Shown piece by piece: positions 62,515 through 64,000 of a stretch of DNA of 64,000 nt (the first letter of the stretch is position 1; each line of letters begins with the position of its first letter). The stretch lies in assembly GCF_000422305.1 (NCBI RefSeq), contig NZ_KE383816.1:236566-300565 (forward strand). Reading direction: 5' to 3'. Position numbers and translations under genes: made by a program. This DNA is from Luteimonas mephitis DSM 12574 (GTDB taxonomy: Bacteria; Pseudomonadota; Gammaproteobacteria; Xanthomonadales; Xanthomonadaceae). The notes under the pieces were generated by a model, which searched no databases, was not told the DNA's origin, and saw only the letters and a program-made list of their open reading frames with translations.

Positions 62515-62665
62515 TTTGCTGGCGGCGGCTTCAGCCGCGAGCTTCCGTCAGGAACCTCGGCCAGTCGAAAACCGCGACTGAAGTTGCTTCCCCAGAATGA
62601 AGCGCTTCCCGGTTCACCCGGACCCTCGCCCGGGAACTCGCGGCCAAAGCCGCTCCTGCAGGCCC
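62515..62665. repeat. Degenerate REP-C cluster between pyrF and pncB
   Basis: Copies such as GGCGGCTTCAGCCGCGAGCT (62521 onward) and CGCGGCCAAAGCCGCTCCTG (about 62638-62659) lie between the convergent pyrF and pncB genes. They are more decayed than other REP-C copies. Confidence 0.65.
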
Positions 62666-62678
62666 GCCTTCCCGCGTC

Positions 62679-63851
62679 CTAGCCGCCTTCGACCGGCAGC
62701 CCGAACACCTGTCGCAGGTATGCCAGATAACCGGGGTCGTCGCACATTCCCTTCCCCGGCGAATCGCTCACTTTGGCCACCGGCTGGCCGTTGCAGCGGA
62801 CCATCTTCATCACGATGTTCAGCGGCGTCGGGCCAAGGTCGTTGGTCAGGTTGGTCCCGATGCCGAAGGCGACCTTGCAGCGATTGCGGAAATGCGCATG
62901 CAGGAGCAGTACCTTGTCGATGTCCAGGCTGTCGCTGAACACCAGGGTCTTGGCACGCGGGTCGATCCGCAGCGACTGCAGGTGCGCGATCACCCGCTCG
63001 CCCCAGGCGAACGGATCGCCGGAATCATGGCGGATGCCGTCGAACAGCTTGCAGAAGTACAGGTCGAAATCACGCAGGAAGGCCTCGATCCCGACCACGT
63101 CCGACAGCGCCACGCCGAGATCGCCGCGGTACTCCTGCGCCCACGCCTCGAATGCGGCCTTCTGCGAATCCACCAGCCGTGGCCCCAGCGCCTGGAAAGC
63201 CTGCAGGAACTCGTGCGCCATCGTCCCATGCGGGACAAGGTCGAACTCGCGCGCGAACAAGACGTTGCTGGTCCCGGCGAATTGCGGACCGAGCGCATCG
63301 CGCAGCAACGGCAGGATCCGCGCCTGCCAGTCGCGCGAATAGCGCCGCCGGGTGCCGAAGTCACTGATCGTGCAGGCGGGCTCGGCGCGCAGCCGCGCGA
63401 TCTTGGCGTCGAGCCGGCGCAATCCCTCGGCTTCGTCGGCGGGCGACTGGTGGCGGAACCAGACTTCGTTGACGATCGCCAGCAACGGTACCTCGAACAG
63501 GATCGTGTGCAGCCACGGCCCCTCGACCTCCAGCACGATCTCGCCCGGCATCTCGTTCGACGGCTGGAGTACGACACGCTTCGCATCGAGATGGAACAGG
63601 CCGAGGAAGTCCACGAAGTCCGGCTTGAAGTAGCGCAGCCCGCGCAGCCAGGCGAGTTCGCCGGCTTGCAGGCGCAGCGTGCACAACGCGTCGATCTCCG
63701 CGCGGATCTCGTCGACGTGCCTTGCCAGGTCGATGCCCGGCGTGCGGCATCTGAAGCGGTACTTCGCGTGCGCCGCCGGGTGCTGGTGCAGCACCGCCTG
63801 CATCATCGTGAACTTGTACAGGTCGGTGTCGAGCAAAGACTGAACGATCAC
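62679..63851 (-). CDS. pncB: PncB, nicotinate phosphoribosyltransferase
   Basis: A 390-residue enzyme of NAD salvage. The GTG at 63851 gives the invariant N-terminus [18 protein letters not shown] and overlaps the upstream gene's stop in GTGA. Further motifs: [75 protein letters not shown]. Length is as expected. Confidence 0.97.
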   Translation of the reverse strand: MIVQSLLDTDLYKFTMMQAVLHQHPAAHAKYRFRCRTPGIDLARHVDEIRAEIDALCTLRLQAGELAWLRGLRYFKPDFVDFLGLFHLDAKRVVLQPSNEMPGEIVLEVEGPWLHTILFEVPLLAIVNEVWFRHQSPADEAEGLRRLDAKIARLRAEPACTISDFGTRRRYSRDWQARILPLLRDALGPQFAGTSNVLFAREFDLVPHGTMAHEFLQAFQALGPRLVDSQKAAFEAWAQEYRGDLGVALSDVVGIEAFLRDFDLYFCKLFDGIRHDSGDPFAWGERVIAHLQSLRIDPRAKTLVFSDSLDIDKVLLLHAHFRNRCKVAFGIGTNLTNDLGPTPLNIVMKMVRCNGQPVAKVSDSPGKGMCDDPGYLAYLRQVFGLPVEGG

Positions 63852-64000
63852 GACGCACCGGTCCGGAGGTTCGCGGCCAGGATAGCCGGAAACCGCGACG
63901 TCCAATGCAGCCAGATCGCCAGCCAGACGCCAGCGCGAACGGCAACGTTGCGGCGCGGCGCCTCGAACCTGCGGAAGTAGCGCCAAAGCCCGCGATGCTT
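63848..64000 (-). CDS. C-terminal end of a gene cut by the window edge (possible glycosyltransferase)
   Basis: An open frame enters from the right edge and ends in TGA at 63848, overlapping the pncB GTG by four bases. The last 50 residues read [20 protein letters not shown]..., then a hydrophobic segment VWLAIWLHW, ending LRTGAS. The KHRG motif followed by a hydrophobic tail resembles the C-termini of family-2 glycosyltransferases, but this is weak. Coupling to pncB makes a real gene likely. Confidence 0.6.
   Translation of the reverse strand, partial: KHRGLWRYFRRFEAPRRNVAVRAGVWLAIWLHWTSRFPAILAANLRTGAS

Overview
This is a 64 kb chromosomal window of high-GC DNA from a gammaproteobacterium of the Xanthomonadaceae/Lysobacteraceae type (Lysobacter, Luteimonas or a near relative). 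I infer this from the pilS-pilR-pilA-pilB-pilC-pilD-coaE order, a division and cell-wall (dcw) cluster without murD, heptameric GGGATT-type repeats between genes, and many dispersed REP-like palindromes. The genus is not proven. No tRNA, rRNA, prophage or CRISPR was seen.

Region 1 (1-21,100) is a type IV pilus locus. It holds the PilS/PilR two-component system, two tandem major-pilin genes each behind its own sigma-54 type promoter, then pilB, pilC, the prepilin peptidase pilD and coaE. Between the pilins and pilB sits an accessory block of about 10.4 kb (5,644-16,000), partly of visibly lower GC. It encodes two paralogous GT-C/TPR membrane proteins, a DegT-type sugar aminotransferase, a flippase-like membrane protein, two methyltransferases, a FemAB/GNAT-like acyltransferase, a GT4 and a DPM1-like GT2. 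The simplest reading is a pilin (or surface glycan) glycosylation island.

Region 2 (21,100-27,700) holds a REP-associated tyrosine transposase (RAYT) embedded in REP pairs, a Nudix/ThiE-like fusion, secA, an M23 peptidase and, divergently, a DciA-like gene. Region 3 (28,190-44,850, minus strand) is the dcw cluster: mraZ-rsmH-ftsL-ftsI-murE-murF-mraY-ftsW-murC-ddl-ftsQ-ftsA-ftsZ-lpxC. It is tightly packed with 4-base start/stop overlaps and preceded by a phased MraZ-type operator. murG and murD are absent. Paired inverted G-rich heptad repeats sit at several junctions and extend the C-termini of FtsQ, FtsI and RsmH.

Region 4 (44,850-51,072) contains repeats, the RNase P RNA gene (minus), rsmI, a short LpoA-like lipoprotein, yraN, an FAD-linked oxidase and a uracil-DNA glycosylase family protein. 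Region 5 (51,223-59,089, minus) is glyA-nrdR-ribD, then an FMN riboswitch controlling ribE-ribBX-ribH-nusB-(small membrane protein)-thiL. Region 6 holds an RcnB-like protein, ettA, pyrF, pncB and the end of one more gene cut by the window edge.

Three repeat families run through the window: REP-A (GTAGGAGCGCCCC..., usually as inverted pairs), REP-B (GTAGGTCGGGGCTACG...) and REP-C (GTAGGAGCGGCTTCAGCC...). In at least five genes (pilS, coaE, the RAYT gene, ribD and the uracil-DNA glycosylase gene) the TAG stop codon lies inside the first bases of such a repeat.
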